A stretch of 64,000 bases of DNA from Anoplopoma fimbria (GCF_027596085.1 NC_072472.1:13192471-13256470), one strand, 5' to 3'. Shown: positions 1-15,437, numbered from the stretch's first letter. Numbers and translations are program-made. Notes: generated from the sequence alone by a model not told the origin.

Positions 1-1466
1 ACAGCTGCATTGATGAAGATTGATCAACGTTCATTCTCTGGGAACGGGGCCTTGAATGAAGCCAATATTTGTTGCTATTTGCTAGTAACATTGAAACATA
101 TGTTTGTTGTTATATGAGTGGACATTTACATTTTGTCAATTGTGTTTTCAGTTGTACAAAAATCCTTATATGAATGTTATTCCCAAATTCTCCATAGTGT
201 TTAAACCCATGTGGCACCTAAGTGAGGTAAAAACAACCAACCAAAGGAAATGTAATATATTTGCTAATAAGATCTGACCCAGTTTGCTCGCATGGCTCTT
301 GTGAGTAGGACTGTCTCTCTGTGTGACATCATGCTGCCATAGGAACAAACAAGGAGAAGACCACATCAGGGGGTTGCCTTTCACCATAATTGAAACATCA
401 TTTTTTGTGCAATTAGCTTCATTACAGTATGACAATATCCGTAAAGAAGATGAACATGAAAGCGCACACACACAAATGCACTGGCACACTGTACATTTTT
501 AACCATGTAGTCTCCTTCTGAACCAGCACCTCACGGCAGCTGTTTGATTAAGGCTGAATGAGGAATCCAGATGTGTTCTCCAGTGAGTCGATTCCCATAA
601 TGAACAAATGAAAGCTATTTCGTCTCAGCGTCTGTCTGTTGAGCTTTTCTTCTTTATTATTTCACAGAGTTTTGGTCATGGCTGGTCGAGATTGGTTTTC
701 CTACCTAATCCCTGACGCATTGTACAGTCTGGCTGTCACTGTCGGCGCTCACTTATACGCATAAATTTAAACATTTGCACACACACAAATGTTTGTCTGT
801 CGCTGTGGGTAGCATGCTAAAGTCCTGTTTAATCATGTTCTAATTGACAAGCATCCTTTTTTGTCCTTGTCCATAATGAGGTTTGCCCAGAAATGGCAGA
901 GCTGTTAGAGAGAGACACACAAAGAGAACATGCCCAATGCAGCCAAACATTGGCTTGCTTGAAGCCATTTGAGGGCTTCAGGCTGTGCAAGCCAGTTATA
1001 TTTTCTACATGTCTGTCTCTCTGTCTGTGTGAGCGAATTTTGCGATTTTAAGCATAGAGAAAAAAAACCACGTTTCTGTCACCAGTCGTTTTATGGCGTA
1101 TCACGAGGGATGGGAGGAAGTGTGTGTGTTGAAAGCATAAATGGAGGGGATGTGCGTGTTACCCTTGAGGCGACATAGTAAGAAGGTCTAATTGGATCTG
1201 TTGAGGAGAGGTGTGAAATGCGTGTCAGCAAACTGTAGCGATTATTGAGTCAGACCAGAATAACTGCTGGGTTGTCAGCCTGAATCTGGAGGTTTGCTGA
1301 ATGTGAACAGAGACATAATTGTTTTTCTGCATGTGATCTTCTAAGAAGTATCATATGGTGTGAGCTGGGTGATAATTAAATATGATAATTTATGGTCTTA
1401 ATGGAATCATTTTGGGAGGAAATCATATATTTGGATAATGTGATACACAATCACATCATCTAAATT

Positions 1467-1693
1467 GGGCTGCTGTGGCACATGAGGTAGAGCGCTTGTC
1501 CCGCAACCACAAGGTTGGTGGTTCAAACCCCTCTACAGGCAACTTGCCAAGGTGTCCTTAAGCAAGACACCTAACCCCAAGTTGCTCCCCAGGTGCTTCT
1601 TAGCAGCCCACTGCTCCTCCGGGATGGGTTAAATGCAGAGAAATAATTTCCCCATTGTGGGACTAATAAAGGCTTAATTATTATTATTATTAT
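1467..1693 (+). mobile_element. tRNA-derived SINE
   Basis: The head has pol III boxes: an A-box-like ggtagagcgctt at 1488-1499 and a B-box-like ggttcaaac near 1520. A central domain with aaggtgtccttaagcaagac and ctaaccccaagttgctcccc follows, then the tail ggactaataaaggctt with ATT/TTA repeats. This is the layout of a fish tRNA-derived SINE. The reverse-strand SINE near 44120-44425 shares the head and central domain. Confidence 0.8.
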
Positions 1694-4600
1694 AATTGAT
1701 AATAACAAGCACAGACAAACTCTAATTTATCAGAAAATCTATCTAGTATTAAAAACCATGCTTTTATTATAGATAGAATTTTTTTTTTTAATAATTTATA
1801 ATAGCTCTTAGTTGATAAATGTGTAAAGGAAGTTTTGCATTTTACTTTTTATGTATTTCTAACTTTTGTCAGAACTTTGCTATAAACTGTGTTGCTAAGG
1901 TGAACTCATTGTTGGCCTTTCTTTAACAGTACGTTAAGTTATGACCTCAGTGTTTCCACCTTGTTACATTACAAAGCCAGAAGGATGTCACTTAAAACCT
2001 CTGGCATAGCTGTTGTGGGAACAGATTTTAAAATACATCTAAAAACAACTACAGACTTTGTAGATTTGTATTGAAATGCAGAATATGAAGTATAAGTCAT
2101 TTGAGGAAGCTTCTTGGAGGATATGCAACTTAAAGCTAACTGCCATGTTGAGAAAGAGTGTGTGAAAAATTGTGTGTGTTTTGTGTATGGTGTCTCCATG
2201 TGCTTTTTGTGTGATTTCTGCATAGAAGTCCAGTTCCTGAGCATATCGTTCCAAGCAGAACTTCCGTTTTCAGTCCTAACAATAGAGGCACCTTCCTGGT
2301 TTATCGCATCATTTCCTGTCTTGGTTCTAATACAGTCTCACATCACAGAGTCCACTGGAAAAGAGAACGGAAATCCAACCCAAATCCACCAAGTAATCAA
2401 GGACAGGGTTAAAAGTTGAAGGATCAGGCAAAGCTAATATGATTAAATGAATTCAATTATGTGACTTTAAACACTAAAATCAGTTCTTTTATTTATTCTA
2501 CAGTAGGAAAACTCATGGAGCATATCTTGTCATCGTCATGGTCTTCACCATAACATTCAAATGTTACACTTATTCTACAACAATTTTCCCTTTATCTCAC
2601 ATTTAAATGGCATGTAGCGTTGTCGAATTGCGTCAGGGGAGGGATCTCGAGAAGGGCTTTCACAGGGATTATCAGCCATCTTCATGTTTTGGTGGAATCA
2701 AAGGCCACTGCTCGGGTGGTCCAGTGCGTCCAGAGGAAGGCATGAATCTTCTAGTCCAACTCTTGCTTCTCTATTTCTCTTTCCTTCATCTTTGGTTTTA
2801 TTTCAAAGCCCATGTAAGGGGAGCATTCAAGTATACCCGACAATGACAAAACCATGGCACTCCACTGAGCTGTGTTTCTTCATTGTTGAATTAAGTCGTG
2901 CCAGCAAAGCTGAATCCCCCTGTAGAGAGATGTTGCATGATACACCTGGCCCGGAGCCTTGTTTACAGCAGCTGCAGAGTGGGATGGAGGCTTGCAAAGA
3001 CTAGCTGTGTGCTACGTCACATGATGCGGGCAGGTCAGAATGGGACAGCCCTGACTAATACACTGCTGACAAGGTAATATAGTCCTGCTATTCATCCAAC
3101 ACTCAATCCCATGCCAGGGATGTGGAGCAAACTGAATCCAGCCCAGGGGTGATGACAAAGACATTGAGGAGAAGGGGCTTATTGTTGCCTTTAACTTTCT
3201 TTTTGTCGTACATTTCATCTTGCCTCGGGACCCCGTCTAATGAAGACATTCTGGTGGTGCCATATAGCCATGATGCTCTGATTGTGTGTAATCTTCCCGA
3301 CTGATTTTAAGCTTCCATCATACGTAATCATAAGTTTGGCATAATGCAAATGTTTAAAAAAATACTTATTTGTATTTAGAACATGTGGCTTGGTCTTGTA
3401 TGGGATCATCAAAAATCATGGCAAGGGCCTGAAACCAAAAATGCTCATACAGTACGACAAAGAAAAAGATTAGATTCATTTGAGCTGATTCTATAATACT
3501 ACAGAATAGGACGGTTTAGTAAGAGACTTAAGCTCTCTTAACTTTGATTATGACTCAACTTTAATTGATCTAAAACAGGATCTACATCTGCTGTCACAAT
3601 GAAGCTTGACAGAAAATTAAATTGTGTCCATTGCCACTGGAATGTGTCTTATAATGTCTTCATAGTTTCTGTTTCAGAAAAATGCATTTCCCTTACAGCC
3701 TGTGACATGTTTTCTTCACATTCCAATAAAACCAGTGCGACTGCGCGGCCCTAGCAATTGTTTCGTTATTCGCAACGATATTAGTCATACATTTGTGAGA
3801 AAGGTACTTACAAATGGTGGGTATTATACTTGCAATAAATACATATCCTTCTTTGTCATTTGTATGCTGTTCAGTACAGAGGTACTCAAAGGAGAGAACT
3901 GTCTCAGTCTGTAAAAAATGTGCTGGCTTATGAGATGACCCCAATCAAAGACGAAGATGATGAGTAACCTTAAGTAAAGTAATCAACGTCTGGGTGTGTC
4001 ACTCCACAAAGCCTTTCCTCATTCTTTTGTTTTCTGAACCTGATACTGCTCAGTTCGCAGTTCTGGCGAAACACTGAGCGAGGGGAAAACAAAGTATCTA
4101 CTGATGGAGCCAGTTCTATACTGGAAGGCGCATTGCAGCTGGAGATCTGCTGTTGTAAGCCTAAATATGAGTTGACCATATGCATTATGCTGATGGAAGA
4201 TCTGATTATGCTTGTTTTGTACAGAAATTGTTATGACGAGTCTAAGTTTCCAAGTGTCCACTTCAGAACTCTGTGTATGCCTTTGTGATCCTGTTTAATC
4301 TTACTGTATACACTGTCGCCTGGATCTGTTTGTATCATTATCCTTTGTTCATAGCAGTTGTGCGTGCGTGCGCAGTGCGTAGTCACAGCTTGCGTAAATC
4401 TGTGCCAGTATGTGCCACAGTGAGTGCTGGAGATTAGCGAGAGCATCAAAGCGGCGAATCAGTGAAGCAGTGTTAGAGCAATGCCTGAATTTACTGCCCC
4501 CTAGCCTTCTGTCATCGGCCACACCTAGCGGGGAACAAAGGGAGCGGAGGCTGGCACTGACTGGAGTAAAGAGAGAATGAGGGGGGAGAGTGGGAAGGAA

Positions 4601-7600
4601 AAGACAAGAGGGAAAACAAAGATTAAAAACACTGGGGATAAAAAGGCCCTGGCAGGGATGGGAGTAAGAGAGGAATGAAGGCTTATTACAGGGTTTTCCC
4701 TGCTTTGAAAGGGTTTTTGGCTGTTCTTTTGTCCATTAGAGCCAGATGATGTCACACGTACATTTTCATTTTAGTAATGGCATCAGTGTGGAGTTGTGGG
4801 CTTCATAAAGGTAAATCTAAGACATTTCATAACCTTGTTAATGTCGTATAGATTGAAGTATAAGGGAAGTGTCACCATTGTATTGAAATATAAGGCTTAA
4901 ATGTTTCAAGGCTTCCAATCTTTAGCCTTAAGCAACAACTGTATCAACTCTAATAGCAAAGCTTCTGCAGAATGTTGGTCTGTGCACAATTATGTGAAGA
5001 AACATCAGTATTGAGCGGAAATTTGGGGAAAATAATGAACAATAAACTGAAACTTTCCATTTGTTAATCGCTAAAATCCATTGTTTACAAGATGTGTGTG
5101 TGCTGTATGTGTGTTTTTTTTCTTTTTGGAACAACAGGAGTTGGAGTCAATTTTGGTTTGTGGTCTATTTACAAACCACATCACCATCTCGTTTCCACTG
5201 TCTGCAGTTCAGAACACAACTCACTTTAATGTTTAAATTAGGATTAAGGTACACTCACAAGTTCAGAAATGACAATAGTGCTGTTGCGTGTGTTTTCTCG
5301 GAAGGACAATGACACTGAAGTTTGGTTAGTTTCCAGCAGTGGGCTGCCACCACTGCTAAATTAATGTACAACAGAGGAAACACAGTGCACCCTAAAGTAA
5401 CTGAAATAAAAAACAAATCAACCAAAAATATTTTGGGTTCTCTTCCTTGGTCAAAACCAAAATGAGAGTGGACTGTAGCAGAAAAAACATCCAGAAATGT
5501 TCGTGACACACCCTGTCCATGAAGTAACGGACAGTAAAGTGTAACCCAAATTGAAAAGAGAAGAAAAAGCGAATCAAAAACTGTACATACATGTAATGAC
5601 GAAACATGTACAAAGATAGAGTTGGTCAGGGGGGTTACAATTCTAAAGTAGAGATGGATTACAACCAAATTAAATAAAAGAGAAAAGTGGAGGAAGGAAA
5701 ATAAATCTCTGCAGTTAAATAGGCAATTACCCAGGCTTTCCAGTTTTTACTCTGAGCAAAGAATATTGCACATGCCTTAAGAGTTCCAGTCAGTGGGGAC
5801 AAATTGTCAATAAGAACTGAGTCAGTAGACAGGAGGGGTAGAGACAGAGAGCGGCCATGGAGACGAGATTGAGGTGACAAGGATCGAAGAAGGAAGAACG
5901 TAGAGGAAGAAGTGATAATAGGGGAAATGGAGGAGTAAAAAAAAAAAAGAAAGCAGTTTTAAAGAGACATATCCTGTCAGTGCAAAGGTCGGCCAACAAG
6001 GGGGAATCTGGTGAACGCTTTGGTTGGCCCTAAACACAAGGTGCCATTGTGCGTCTATCGTGGCTTGTTAACTGGGTTTGACAGGCCTGTTTTTACTTGA
6101 CCCTCTGGGAGCAATGTGTTTAAGATAGAACCACAGAGGGGCATTTTTTTTTTTTTTTTACATCGTCCAAGAAGCTGCTGTCTTTTCCTTGAGTGCAATT
6201 GCCTTTCATGCTTCACTCATAATAGACACACGGAGGGATATTTACCTATTTGTCACACAGAAGCAGATCTCTGCATGCTGGGGGGGTTTCCTATCAAGTG
6301 AAACATCCAGAGTCTGAAAAACTGATGCTTTTGTTGGTGATTGGCATTATAAACTGAAAAGAAACTAAATCACTGCTGTATATGTGGTCAAAACAAAGGA
6401 AATGCATAACTGTTCAGTTTGCACATATAACCCATGCATGTTTCGGAATGCATATGAGTTTGTGTGTGTGCATGTGTGTGTGTCAGGGCAGTGTAGTTAA
6501 TTCACAAGGGGGCAAGCAGAGTGCAAAGTCAACACGGTGTCTGTAATGAAAGAGAAAACCAATACGATTTCATAGACAGCAGGGACCTTCTTCTCCCTCC
6601 CCCAAGCTTTGTCTACCTCTATTTACTTACCTTCTATCATGTTCATCCCTCCGTACCAATCTTTTTTTTCTTTCTGCCATTGTATCTTATCCCTCTTTTG
6701 TTTTTGCAGTTGTATCAGTTGTCCCTTCTCCTATGTAAGTGCTGAGCTGAGCTAAATGTGAGCCTGGTGATGGTGAGCATCGCTTGCTTGCTAAGGTACG
6801 ATGCTGCTATCTGAGCTGATGGGGGGAGTTGAGGGGTGTGAAAAACACCATCATGAGGATGCCTCTTGGAGGTCAAGTAAATACATTAAAGGGTAAGCAA
6901 ACAGAGAGGAAGCCTGGGCAGAAGCTGTTTTTGGCAGCAGCGCATTTAATGTGGGGGTTGGGAAAGAGAGGCAGCAGGATGCAAATCTGTCATAGCAGGT
7001 GCATGTTGAAAGAGATGGTGAACGCTGTATTAAGGGGTTTAGTTTCAGAGAAGGAGTAGCCTATCTAAGCTTATTTCACTTAATAATATGTGTTTGAGGT
7101 GCGTAACGACTTAAACCTTTTTGAAACACAGTTTACAGTATATTTAGATCTCCGCCCTCCCTTCATTCTACTCACTGCCCCTGATCTCCTCCCATTTCTG
7201 AAAACCCAAATCCACTCAAACGTGGCTTTGATCTGGGTAATAATCTGCGCCAGCCCCCCCAGTCCACCGCCCTCTCTCACCCCTATCCCAGGCAGCATTG
7301 ATGTGACCGGCCATGTGATAGCTGGGACCCCATCATTTCCCATTACTGTGTGGCTTAGTGCATCTTAGTCAGCGCCTTCTACTTTGAACCCTTTGGCTTA
7401 CTGTGTTGGAGGTCTGTTTACCCCGTGACTTTAAGATAATCTCCCCTCTAACTCCCTGCTAAACCTCCCAACCTTCATCACCTGTTGTCCCCTCCTTTAT
7501 GGGTGTAAATTATGCCAAAATAGACAACAGACATCTAAAGTAGAGTCACAGAAATGCATTTACATCACACATACTTCAAATGAAACCATAAATACTATTC

Positions 7601-9699
7601 TGTCATCTTCTTTATATTTTGAAGTGTTAATTATCCTCTATTCTCTTCGACTTTCAGTCCATCCCCTCTGCTCTGTTTTCCTAAACCCTCTGTTACACAT
7701 CTCTAAAACGCCACATTAGTTCAGCTCCCTCTCTCCCTTCCTTGCTATCCACTTTTCCTCACGCACACTTCTTATCCTAACAATTTCCACTCCTTCTGAC
7801 GCATATTGTACAGGCAACTTTCACCTCATCTCTCAGTATCAAACCCATTAGTGGGATCACTCTTTCGTCCCTTTCAGTCATGACTTCTGTTTACACCTCC
7901 TTCTTTCTTTCTCACTAGGACGACAATGACAGGTGCATCATGATTCACAAAGCAGAGTGCAGAGATTCTGTCCATTGAGATGTGGACTGCATCACAAATT
8001 ATTAGCATGTGTGTTGCGGCTTGCTTCACTCTGCTAAAGACATAGTTCAACTTTTACCATGATCGACATTTCTCAAGCAGTGTGACGGCATATTTTTCTA
8101 TCAACTGCAAATGTAAGGTAGATTAAACTTTCTGCATGAGATAATCCGTTATTCTTTACCGTAATGACGTCAGAGGCGCTGTTGTAATGATTCAGCAGAG
8201 TGAATGAAAACCGCTGAAATACAGATAGCAGCAAAGATTGAGTGATGAAGATAGAAAAAGCCCCCTCAATTAATCAGAGTCACTGGAGCCTCATTATTTC
8301 TTTCTTTGAAGCTAAAGTCTCTCTATTTGGAGACTATTCAGCTTTAAATGAATCTTCTTTTCAGTTTATATCTGCTTCATCGCCTCTGTTCAAGCAATTA
8401 AGATTTTCAGTTTCCCAACACTGCTTAACTGATAAAGCAACTGTGTAAGCATTCCACATTCCTTTGAATACCTGTGGTGTGCTTTTATAGTTTTTTTATT
8501 GGAGACAATGGAGTGATACGTGGCTCAGGCCTTGTCTGCCCAGTTCATGTCTGCAGTGTTTGGGTTCGGGGCTACTACTGTGCTGTACAGTGCTTGCAGT
8601 GGGTCTTTGTGTTGAGAAGTCATTTCCCAGGGAGCTGACTGATGAAGTGCGGACGTGCAGCTGATTTAAGACTTCTTTCCACACATCTGTAGGTGTGCAA
8701 CGCTAACCTCCCTCTCCCTCTTCTTTTTTTTTGTCTCACATTCTCTCTCTTTCCCCTTTTCTTCATCCCTGCCTGATTCGCTCCCTGCAGGAGTTGGCTG
8801 TGTCTCTGACCCCGGGGCCGCATCATGCCTAGCCAACCTGTTTTTCTTGGAAATTCCAGTTGGCTGAGCTAGCTAGTGGAGGATGGGATGATAACGGGGA
8901 GGCCGACTGCGCACATGTGTTGTACCTCTGTGCGCATGAATGTATCTTTAATGGATGCTCTATATCACTGACAACCTGGTTTGCCAAGTGTGTTTTTGGT
9001 TTTAAGAGTCCTCCGGTGATCGCTTTAATCTGATAGGTTCCCCGCTGTTTGGCTGAGCCATCACTGTCCACACGGTCTTTTTTTTGCACTGAAATCAGAG
9101 GGACAGAGAAGCAAATGTTGAAGTTACCGACCCAAAGGAACAATTAAATCCATCCTCCCTCAAACGACTGACGGACCGATTGAAGGAAAAACAGAAGAGA
9201 AGGACAAAGCGGATTTAAGCAGCTAGAGTAGCTTCAGACAGAACAGTTTATCCCAAAAGAACTTGGCCGGCTCTTCTAAGCACAGTCAAAATTCTGAGGT
9301 TTTGTCCCACACGAACTTTGATTTAACAGGTGCTTTAGGAATCAGGACTGTGTTTCCCGCCACTTCCTCATATTCGCCTTACATGTGCAGGAAATTAATT
9401 TACCAAGTATAAGCTAGTTTTTCAACTCCTCAGGCTGTGTATGAATATGAAATCGCAGTGTCTATTATCTTTCCCCACAAATAAACATGGAGGCTTTTTA
9501 TGTCCCTCTGGGTCAATTAAGCAGAACTTAGTTATACTGTAGACTAGGGTGTGTGCGTATGTGTGTGGAGCACACAAGGGTCTGGCTCCTGAACCTTCAG
9601 CAGAATAAAGTTAATCAATAGAATTCATTAAGATGTAATTGCCTTGACTACAAGCTGACCGATCAGCAGTTCATGTGTCAGTAAGAGTGCATAATGTGC

Positions 9700-9719
9700 A
9701 TGTGTGTGTGTGTGTGTGT
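9700..9719 (+). repeat. Short (TG)10 run
   Basis: Ten TG units within a TG-rich neighbourhood. A simple repeat of no evident role. Confidence 0.9.
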
Positions 9720-11686
9720 ACTTGCGTGTGTGGGTTCATGACAATTATGTGTTTTAACAGTACCTATCGGTCTCTAAATTTCTAACACACAACTTGTGTA
9801 GCAGCTGGAGTTCATGACCTTCAGGGTCTTGCATGGGACCTCAGTAGTTTAACCTTCTCAACATTAAATTTGCTAACTGTGTTTAGTTTCATCTTGCCGT
9901 TGACCCTGATGGTAATGAGCAATAACGCAGACAGAAGAACCTCTATATGTTCCTCTCAACAGTCACCAGTGACCCATCTCTGACACTGGCTGTGTTTAAG
10001 GCCTGGGTCAATGAGAGGCTAATCCTGTTATCATAGCTGCCTGTTACTCCTAACTGCACAATCAACTTAGCTCCATTGTCAGTCTGAGTTCCAATATTAG
10101 CAGCAGTTAATCTTTCCTGCTTATTGTTTGACCCTCGTCATGCACATGACTACAGAAAATGCACAAGGTCAAGGGCATGTAGAGTTTTGAACAGCTTTAA
10201 CAGCCACAATCAGATACGCATGAATGCACATCCATTTTGGTTATACAACATTACTGTCAGCCGGGGAAGATCTTAACAGATTTTGCATTAATTCAGAATA
10301 CAAAGATCAGTAGGGAAGCAGCATTACTGAGGCATCAACAGCAGCAGGCAAGAACACCTTAAAATTATGTTTATGTTTATTTTCTGCAGAGAAAAAAAAA
10401 AAATACTAATAATGTGAAATGGAAAAGGACATTATTAGTCTTGGAAAGTGTGATTAACTGCCAATATGATTTGAATAGGGATTAGATTATCTAGTGGGAC
10501 TGCACATGTGCAGCTTAATGGTCAGGTAGACATTACTCCTCTATATCTTTACATAGCACATAGTGCTAGTTTGTTGCTATATTAATGCTCTGAATGTCTC
10601 ATTTGGGGGTTTTGTTTAGTTTGATTCAAGGAACATGTCCGTTAAAGATCAACCATTATGCTTTAACACTCCATCCCCCGTTATTGGCTTTCACAAGGGT
10701 GAATTCTTAACTTGCTCTTGAGACAAAATAGCTATTTCATTTTGCATTGCTTAAACCTTTTATAATTATGAGACCTAACACCCATATTGTACATAGCACA
10801 TATTGTACATCCACAGCAATAGATGTGCTTGGCACTGACAAATCAATGCAGACACTTCACGTCAATCACAAATGTCAACCTCATGGCGGGGCTTGTGGAA
10901 AAGACAAGGGATCGCTGTGGTGATGAGAACACCAAAACACATTTTGCTTATTTCAAGCAAGACAATTCACAAAATGTTTCAATTTAAATTTGAAAGGGCA
11001 TTTTTGCAGTGCATGAACGGGGAGAGGGTGAGCTTTTACAGCAGCTGTCATAAACAGGCCTGTCAGTGGTTTACTTCTGTATCCTGACCTGCTTTTCACC
11101 CTTGTTTAAGACTGGCACTTTTATAATGCTACCTGCAGTGTGTATTCTTATTGGAGATGTCACTGCTTTGATAAAGAGACACTATAGGATTACAAACCCA
11201 CTGTTTTTTTTGTTTGAAGTGTGAAGGCCCGGTCGAAACTGTTCACAAATACACACACATGGACCCTGTGGGCCTGCTGTGCCTCTCTGCAGTCAACGAC
11301 TATCAGAGTAACTCAACGCCAGATGTAAGCTCAAAGCTCAGAGGTTGCTCCTGCTATCTTTTACTTTTGTCACTTCCTTGAGGTGGAGGTCACTGACTGC
11401 CTGACCTCAGGCAGAACGAGGCAAAGAAGGAGTGACATGGAGAAACTACAGATGCACACAAGGGATTTTGGTGTAAAAAAAACGAGATAGACAAAGATTC
11501 AAACACACATACACACAGCTGGTTACATCTGTTCTGAGTGCTGATCTGCCATTCTTCAGAAACAACCCAACAAAAACAAAAAATTGCCTCAATGCTGCCA
11601 CACTTTTTATATTATTTTGTACAGAGAAAGCAGGTGTTGCTTTCTCTTATTATGTGACACATTCATACATTATTAGGGATGACCTG

Positions 11687-11787
<101 letters not shown>

Positions 11788-14700
11788 CATCTCTAGGGTC
11801 AAGGAAACAGAGGCACAGCTGGAAGTTTGGTTCCCCTTTGACCCTTAAGATTGAGATTGATTTGATTACATACAAACTACACAGACGCACAGTTTGTATT
11901 GACCCTCATCCCTGAAACTAATATTGATATAGATGAGTATTGGCTCTTTGTTCGACCATTACTAGAGGACACAAAAACGTGGTTTAGTCTGTCCCCAATA
12001 AAGCCTAGCTTACTTATAATGATAAACACACTCTGCCTTATTAGTGTGAGCCTCCCACATAGCTGCGTGTGGGTTTACAGATCGAGAAATAAAATGACAC
12101 TGAAACATAAATGTTTATGTGGAGAAAATCAGGCTTCAACTAGCCTGGAAGCTTGTCTAGAAAAAAAGGCTGCTCCAAAGAAGGGGACTTGGTTTCAGAT
12201 TAACTATATAAAGCTGTGATTTAGTTTGAATTGGAAACATGTCAGTGTAGAATCCTTTAACTGAAGTTTGGCTAGATGTATTGTATTCTTAGCCCAAAGG
12301 CAGGGAAAGTAATAGATAAATAATGTAATGAGTCTTAGACTTAAAGGCGACCATCTGGCAATGAACGACAATGCCCTAACCAAGGCTGCAGTGCCGTAGG
12401 CGTAAAATACAAGGAATCACTGCGGCAGTGACAAATTATTTTTGTCAGTTACCTCTGTGTTTGTATGAAGACAGTCATTTTTATCTGCCATGTTTTGAGT
12501 GGGGAGTGGTAGTGGGATGTTTGTGGCTTCTCAGTGAGTCCTGTTTAGATTCACTCCCCAAACAAGTCTGCACCTCACAAGAAAAATGTCCAGTGGCCAC
12601 AGTCAATTGATACATCTAAAAATTTGCTTTGACGTTTTACAAGCTTTTTAAAATGTTCTTCTTAGTTAAACATTTAAAAAAGAAGGCAAGTCAACAACAG
12701 CAAATATGATACATCATTTTCACATTACTCAAAACTCTTCAAATGTGTAATCTAAAACCTACAATAGTACGTTTTTACTTAAAATTTTCTTGTAATCATT
12801 AATTTGGACATCAACGTCAACAATATGATATCACTAAAAGATAATAAATTAAAATGACAATTTTTTTGCCCAGCCCCATTTAGTACTATTTAGACAGTAA
12901 AACACGTTTGTGACGGTTAGAAAAATGTACTAGCCACAACCAAAATTCGGCTTTATTTGGCAAGAGTTAATTAAGTCCATTGTCCTTAGCCTTACAGCAT
13001 CATGATGAAACTGTCCCACTTCCTCAGGGATCACATCCAGGAAGCATGACGGAATGGGCGGAGGGCTACAGAGGCTTAGAAACACTATTTTGGTTTAGTG
13101 GAGTGAAGCTGTGAAATCAACAGGGATAAGCCTGAAGCTTTGTGTAGCATGTTTAGAAGGTATCTTGTGTGTCTGAGTGTCTCTATTTGCGTAAAAACTT
13201 GAACCATATTATGTGGGGAGGTAAGGGGTTCTGCTCTATCCCAAAAATCTAAAATTAAACAGACACCTGATTAACTACGGTTCCAGTCTTGTTAACTTAA
13301 AGATTTTAACAAAATGTTTGATTTAGGCTTATATTTTTAAAACATTTTGAGTTCTTGCTGATGACAGAATCTTATTTAGACAAATTTTAGATCTCTGGAG
13401 GAAATTGACATTGACCTCCACTCCTTCAGCAGCTGTCCACATGACAGATGTTCAAATCACACCTATTGATCTGCCGTTTTCACTACTTTATGCTCTCACA
13501 GATGGACAAATCAATACCCATAATCAGAGCTGCTCACTGTGTCTGCCCACAAAACACACAGACACACACACATACACGTTTATTGGGTGTCATAACACAG
13601 CATTTGCCAATTTGTAAAGCAAACTGAAAAATGGCCAACAGAGTAGATGGAGTCTTTTGCTGTAGAATGAACAAACGTCTAGCCTCTTATCCTGTTACCT
13701 TGACATGCTTTGAAAATAAAGCACAAATTGGAAACAATAACCATCAACAAGATTACCACCCTCAAATTCCAAGTGACCGCTCCCAATGATATACTCTAAC
13801 AGTGGTCTGGAAGCCCCATACACTCGTCAAAGAGAAAATAAAATCCTGTGGTGTACCAGTGAAGGAAAAAAAACAAAACAGATTCCACACTCTCTGTCTC
13901 TTTGTCATGTTTTTATTGGATAAACCACCAAAATGCCCATGATTTATATATACACACACACGTCTGCCCCCAGCAGAAACACAGATGCATCCTCCTAAAC
14001 ATACACTGCCGTTTTAGCTAGTTGGAGGACTCTAAATTACCCAGAGCGGTGTCCCCAAGGCAACTGTGGGCCGCTCACGCTCAATCATTCGTCCTCTCAT
14101 TCATCCAAAAAACCCAACAGTTTAGAGAGTCTCAGACAGCAGTCCTCTGTCTGAGGTCCAACTACTCCAGTCCGTCTTTGTGCTCTCTCACTCCTTAATT
14201 ACTGTTTTCCCTTCATCTCTGGAGCTAAATTACAACTGGAGGACAATAAGTGATAATCATCGCTCACTTTACATTTCAGACCTCAGAGTGTAAATCAAAA
14301 ATGATGGCCCGGAGAAAAACTTTCCTGTCTTGGGTTTTGTTCTCTCTGTTTTAGTAGCTTTTGTTTTACTTTTGCAGTATATTTGATATTTTCAGAAACA
14401 TAAAACAGAACGGTTGCGTTGCTCGTCAACAATGGAACAGCGTCAAGCCTCATTAAGCTCACAGATGCCTGAATTTGATTGCTGATCAAGGATCAGTTAC
14501 AAGGGCGCGGTGTTGATTTCCCTAATTATGCTTTGGAAGAAAAAGTCTTGATGGTTCTGGGCCATATTGCCTCTATCGCATGCAGACTTAAGACAATTTA
14601 ATGACCACAACTGCAAATATACAGTGAGAATTTCCATTAGTCTCTGTGGGTGGTGTATGTGCACATTCCCCCTTTAACTTTGACACCTGACCCCGAGCTC

Positions 14701-15334
14701 CTCATTAGCTTCCCCATAAGCAGATAGCGACAATAAAATCTCTGGTATTTCACAGCTATGCACCTTTGTGGTTGGCAGCTGCTGCACCAGCCAGGGTGAG
14801 TCTTGCTGAGGCCTTGGACACAGACAGAGACAGGGTTTAAACGGCTATAAATATTTAACAGTAAGTGAAAGATAGTGCTGATTTCTGCGCTGATTAGACC
14901 AGCTGTCACTCAGATCCACCAGGACTCAAATCTTAAAAGGGGAAATGAAGCTTCGACACACACAAACAGTAGACAGGCACTCACACTGTTGCACCGCCGG
15001 GTTAAGAGTTGCCACATTGCAGGGCTTTGAGCACAATGGGATCACTATCATCTAAATCCCCTCTGTCTCTTATCTCTCTTTTCAGTCCCGTAAGGTGATG
15101 TCATCCCTCATTGTGGTCTTCTATCCGTCTGTCCATCCCTGTAACAAGCTTTTTATCTCCTTCAGACCTCATTTTTAACCTCCATTCCCAGTCGACTCCC
15201 TTTCCTTTCTTCCTCTACCTGTTTTCAAAAAAGAGATGACAGCTTGTTCTTGATCTATGCAGCTCTATACTAGTTAAATGTTTATGCCTCCCTTATTCTT
15301 CTTTGTTGTCTTTGTTTTCTGTTTTATTGGTCTA

Positions 15335-15437
15335 TTTCTAATATATGTAAATTGAGAGCAATGGAAAAAACAGAGTCAAATTCCTTGTATATGTTCGCAT
15401 ACATGGCCAATAAAGCTGATCCTGATTCTGATTCTAA
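15335..15437 (+). mobile_element. Non-LTR retroposon 3' tail
   Basis: The string gtcaaattccttgtatatg, then catggccaataaagctgat and short cctgattctgattct repeats, is typical of the 3' end of a fish LINE or the SINE that copies its tail. No body or reverse-transcriptase remnant is visible to the left, so it is a 5'-truncated copy. Confidence 0.65.

Noticed and set aside
1480..1550. tRNA gene
   Set aside because: A and B boxes are present, but the acceptor and anticodon stems do not form a full cloverleaf, and the sequence continues into a SINE body.
3122..3304. 60-codon frame with basic N-terminus and hydrophobic stretch, like a signal peptide
   Set aside because: No downstream exon joins to it, it lies inside the presumed intron and it has no cadherin sequence. 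It cannot be taken as the dchs1 start.
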